Source: Pseudomonas sp. MRSN 12121 (GTDB lineage: Bacteria > Pseudomonadota > Gammaproteobacteria > Pseudomonadales > Pseudomonadaceae). Taken from it: a stretch of 64,000 bases of DNA. Position numbers and translations under genes: made by a program. This document shows, in pieces, positions 61,529 to 64,000 of the stretch. The stretch is from NCBI RefSeq assembly GCF_000931465.1, contig NZ_CP010892.1:5913388-5977387 (forward strand), written 5' to 3'. The first letter of the stretch is position 1; every line of letters starts with the position of its first letter. A model generated the notes under the pieces. That model ran no database searches. It worked only from the letters and a program-made list of their open reading frames with translations, and was not told the DNA's origin.

Positions 61529-64000
61529 TTGTCCAATGCCACCCCGCCCTCTTCCCTGCGCGCGCCTGCGCCTGCGTCCGGCTCGCCGTTGCGCGGCACC
61601 CTGAAAGGTGTGCTGGCGACCCTGGTCCTGCTGCTGCTCGCCCTGCTGTTCTGGCAACTGCTCGACCAACTGCAACAAACCCGCAAAGACCAGCGCCAAC
61701 ATGCGATCGACTACAACGCCGACCTGGCCGAGCACATCAGCCTCAACCTGGCGCTGAACGCCCAGATCGCCCTGAATCTGCTACCGATCGTCGAGCTGCC
61801 AGAAAATACCGACCAGCAGCAACTGCTGTTGAAAAAGCTGCAATTGTCCCTGCCGGAGCTGCGGGCCATCGCCTTGCTGGACGCCAAGGGCCAGGTCATC
61901 AGCAGCAGCGATGCCAGCGCCGTGGACAACGCATGGTTCGCCGACCTGACCTCCCGCAGCCGTGGCCAGCGCTATTACTACAGCGACGTCATCGGCAGTC
62001 CCCAGGCACAACTGCTGCTCCAGCAGCCCGGCAGCGGCGCCAAGCGTTACTGGGTGCTGCAGCTGGCCCCGGGCTTCATCCAGTCCCTGAGCCTGGGCCC
62101 CGATCAGGGCACCCAGCCGATCTGGGCCATCGAAAACCGCCTGAGCCACAAGACCCTGGGTCGCGACAACGGCAGCCAGGCCCCGGTGACCACCGAGGAA
62201 GTAGCCAATAGCGTGCTGGTGGCGCCCCTGGGCAACAGCGACTGGCAATTGCGTGGCCTGTTCGACGAGCGCGCGGTGATCGAGCAACTGTTGCCGGCAT
62301 TCATCGCCAAATGCCTGCTCGGGCTGGCGTTTTCCCTGCTGCCGGTGATTGCGCTGCTGAACATGCGCCGGCGCCAACGCCAGTTGCACGAGGGCCGGCG
62401 CCGCTACCAGGACATTTTCGAAGGCACCGGGGTGGCCCTCTGCGTGCTGGATATCTCCGGCCTGCCGGCGTTTCTCGACAAGGCGCAGTTGCATGACAGC
62501 GAGCAGCTCAAGCGCTGGCTGGAAAACAACCCACAGCAGCGCCAGTCGCTGCTGGAAGAACTGCGTGTCACCGAGGTCAATCAGGTGGCCTTGCGGCTGC
62601 TCAACGTCGACTCCTGTGAGCAGGCCTGGAAGCTGCTGATCGAAGGCAGCCCGCTCAACAGCAGCGCCATCGGCAACCAGCTGCTGGAGACCGTGATCAA
62701 CCAGCATCGGCAGTTGGAGCTGGAAATCCGCCTCTGCGACGCCCAGGGCAACGACCAGCATCTGTGGCTGGTGCTGCGCCTGCCGGAAGATCCCGCCGAC
62801 TATCGAGCGGTGATCCTCAGCATCAGCGATATCACCAGCCGCAAGCTCATCGAGCTGTCATTGCTGGAGCGCGAAGGCTTCTGGTCGGATGTGGTGCGCA
62901 CCGTGCCGGACCACCTGTATGTGCAGGACGTCGTCAGCCAGCGGATGATTTTCAGCAACCACCACCTGGGCCAGACCCTCGGCTACAACAAGACCGAACT
63001 GCACCAGATGGGCGAGTACTTCTGGGAAATCCTCCTGCATCCGGAAGATGCCGATCTGTACCACCGCCTGCGCCAGGAACAGCGCCATGGCGGCTACCTG
63101 CAACTGTTGCAGTGCCACCTGCGCTTTCGCCACCGCAGCGGCCAGTGGCGGTGCTTCGATATCCGCGAGCAGGCCCTGGCGCGGGACAAGTACGACCAGG
63201 TCACGCGCATCATCGGCGTGGCCAAGGACATCACCGACCAGATCGAGGCCAGCGAATCCCTGCGTGACAGCGAGCGGCGCTATCGCATGCTCGCCGAAAG
63301 CATCAGCGACGTGATTTTCTCCACCAACAGCAAGATGGCCCTCAACTATGTCAGCCCTTCGGTACAGTCGGTGCTGGGCTATGACGTGGAGTGGATTTTC
63401 CAGAACGGCTGGCAATCGACCATCGCCAACCCGCAGCAGCTGACCGGCATCTACACCCTGATGGAGCGGATCGGCAAGGCCCTGGACAAGCCCGAGCAAC
63501 TGGCGCAACTGCGCAATCAGGTGCAGACCCAGCTGTTCCTGTTCGACTGCCTGCGGGCCGATGGCCGCAAGATTCCGATCGAGTTGCGCCTGGTGCTGGT
63601 CTGGGACGAGCACGGCGCCTTCGAAGGCGTGCTCGGGGTCGGCCGCGATATCAGCCAGCAGCGCCGCGCGGAAAAAGACCTGCGCATGGCCGCCACGGTA
63701 TTCGAGCATTCGACCTCGGCGATCCTGATCACCGACCCGGCCGGCTACATCGTCCAGGCCAACGAGGCGTTCAGCCGGGTCAGCGGCTACGCGGTGGCCC
63801 AGGTGCTCGACCAGTTGCCGAACATGCTCACCGTCGACGAACAACAGGAAGCCCACCTGCGCTATGTGCTCAAGCAGTTGCACCAGCACAGCACCTGGGA
63901 GGGCGAGGTCTGGCTCAAGCGCCGTAACGGCGAGCACTACCCGGCCTGGGTCGGCATTACCGCGGTGCTCGACGACGAAGGCGACCTGGCCAGCTATGTG
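61529..64000 (+). CDS. morA: MorA-like membrane PAS sensor (3' end beyond window)
   Basis: A partial protein of at least 824 residues, still open at base 64000. The start is most likely TTG at 61529, because AGGA at 61518-61521 is correctly spaced and no in-frame ATG precedes the first membrane segment (about 27-45). A periplasmic sensor region (about 50-255) and a second membrane segment (about 258-275) follow, then several PAS domains (QDIFEGTGVALCV, FWSDVVRTVPDHLYVQDVV, YRMLAESISDVIF, FEHSTSAILITDPAG). In Pseudomonas the gene after ettA in this arrangement resembles morA, a c-di-GMP motility regulator with C-terminal GGDEF and EAL domains, which are not in the window. Confidence 0.7.
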   Translation, partial: MSNATPPSSLRAPAPASGSPLRGTLKGVLATLVLLLLALLFWQLLDQLQQTRKDQRQHAIDYNADLAEHISLNLALNAQIALNLLPIVELPENTDQQQLLLKKLQLSLPELRAIALLDAKGQVISSSDASAVDNAWFADLTSRSRGQRYYYSDVIGSPQAQLLLQQPGSGAKRYWVLQLAPGFIQSLSLGPDQGTQPIWAIENRLSHKTLGRDNGSQAPVTTEEVANSVLVAPLGNSDWQLRGLFDERAVIEQLLPAFIAKCLLGLAFSLLPVIALLNMRRRQRQLHEGRRRYQDIFEGTGVALCVLDISGLPAFLDKAQLHDSEQLKRWLENNPQQRQSLLEELRVTEVNQVALRLLNVDSCEQAWKLLIEGSPLNSSAIGNQLLETVINQHRQLELEIRLCDAQGNDQHLWLVLRLPEDPADYRAVILSISDITSRKLIELSLLEREGFWSDVVRTVPDHLYVQDVVSQRMIFSNHHLGQTLGYNKTELHQMGEYFWEILLHPEDADLYHRLRQEQRHGGYLQLLQCHLRFRHRSGQWRCFDIREQALARDKYDQVTRIIGVAKDITDQIEASESLRDSERRYRMLAESISDVIFSTNSKMALNYVSPSVQSVLGYDVEWIFQNGWQSTIANPQQLTGIYTLMERIGKALDKPEQLAQLRNQVQTQLFLFDCLRADGRKIPIELRLVLVWDEHGAFEGVLGVGRDISQQRRAEKDLRMAATVFEHSTSAILITDPAGYIVQANEAFSRVSGYAVAQVLDQLPNMLTVDEQQEAHLRYVLKQLHQHSTWEGEVWLKRRNGEHYPAWVGITAVLDDEGDLASYV

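Overview
The window is a chromosomal segment of a Pseudomonas, most likely of the P. fluorescens lineage. It is GC-rich, and from about 18.5 kb onward it follows the gene order I know from P. aeruginosa: clpB, pgeF, rluD, bamD, pilR, thiO, minor pilins, ispH, fkpB, lspA, ileS, ribF, murJ, rpsT, proB, obgE, rpmA, rplU, ispB, then fklB, a Lon-like protease gene, gdhA, ettA and a morA-like gene. Species identity cannot be settled from sequence reading alone. No prophage, insertion sequence or CRISPR array was seen.

Region 1 (1-10438) is a tightly packed plus-strand exopolysaccharide operon whose order and protein sizes match pslE-F-G-H-I-J-K: Wzz/GumC-type polymerisation protein, glycosyltransferase, PslG-like glycoside hydrolase, two more glycosyltransferases, a Wzy/ligase-type membrane protein and a MurJ-like flippase. 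An additional left-handed beta-helix acyltransferase gene sits between pslJ and pslK. The early genes (pslA-D) would lie upstream of the window.

Region 2 (10439-12940) holds a DUF1780 gene, a tiny DUF3094-type membrane protein gene and a type II NADH dehydrogenase gene with a clear terminator. Region 3 (12941-17715) looks like an accessory insertion: an AT-rich gene-free stretch, then a three-gene chaperone-usher operon (major pilin, chaperone, usher) with no tip adhesin. It abuts a tRNA cluster (Asn, Pro, Lys, Pro; minus strand) with its own sigma-70 promoter and terminators.

Region 4 (18.4-46.5 kb) is core: clpB behind a sigma-32-type promoter, pgeF-rluD, bamD, a PilR-like activator without a neighbouring PilS kinase, thiO, the type IV minor pilin operon fimU-pilV-W-X-Y1-E on the minus strand with fimT divergent, the ispH-fkpB-lspA-ileS-ribF minus-strand block with a REPIN inside it, murJ, rpsT, creA, proB, obgE, and rpmA-rplU divergent from ispB.

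Region 5 (46.5-64 kb) mixes core and poorly characterised genes: a yjdM-like zinc ribbon, a Fur-box-preceded 90-residue protein, fklB, a DUF6482 protein, a YqhA-type membrane protein, an unrecognised 610-residue lipoprotein, a Lon-like protease with an unusual Walker A, a DUF3015/DUF4105 pair, a GreA-like protein, gdhA, ettA and the 5' part of a MorA-like PAS sensor that runs off the window. The themes are surface structures (Psl-like polysaccharide, two pilus systems) and envelope biogenesis, next to a conserved housekeeping core.
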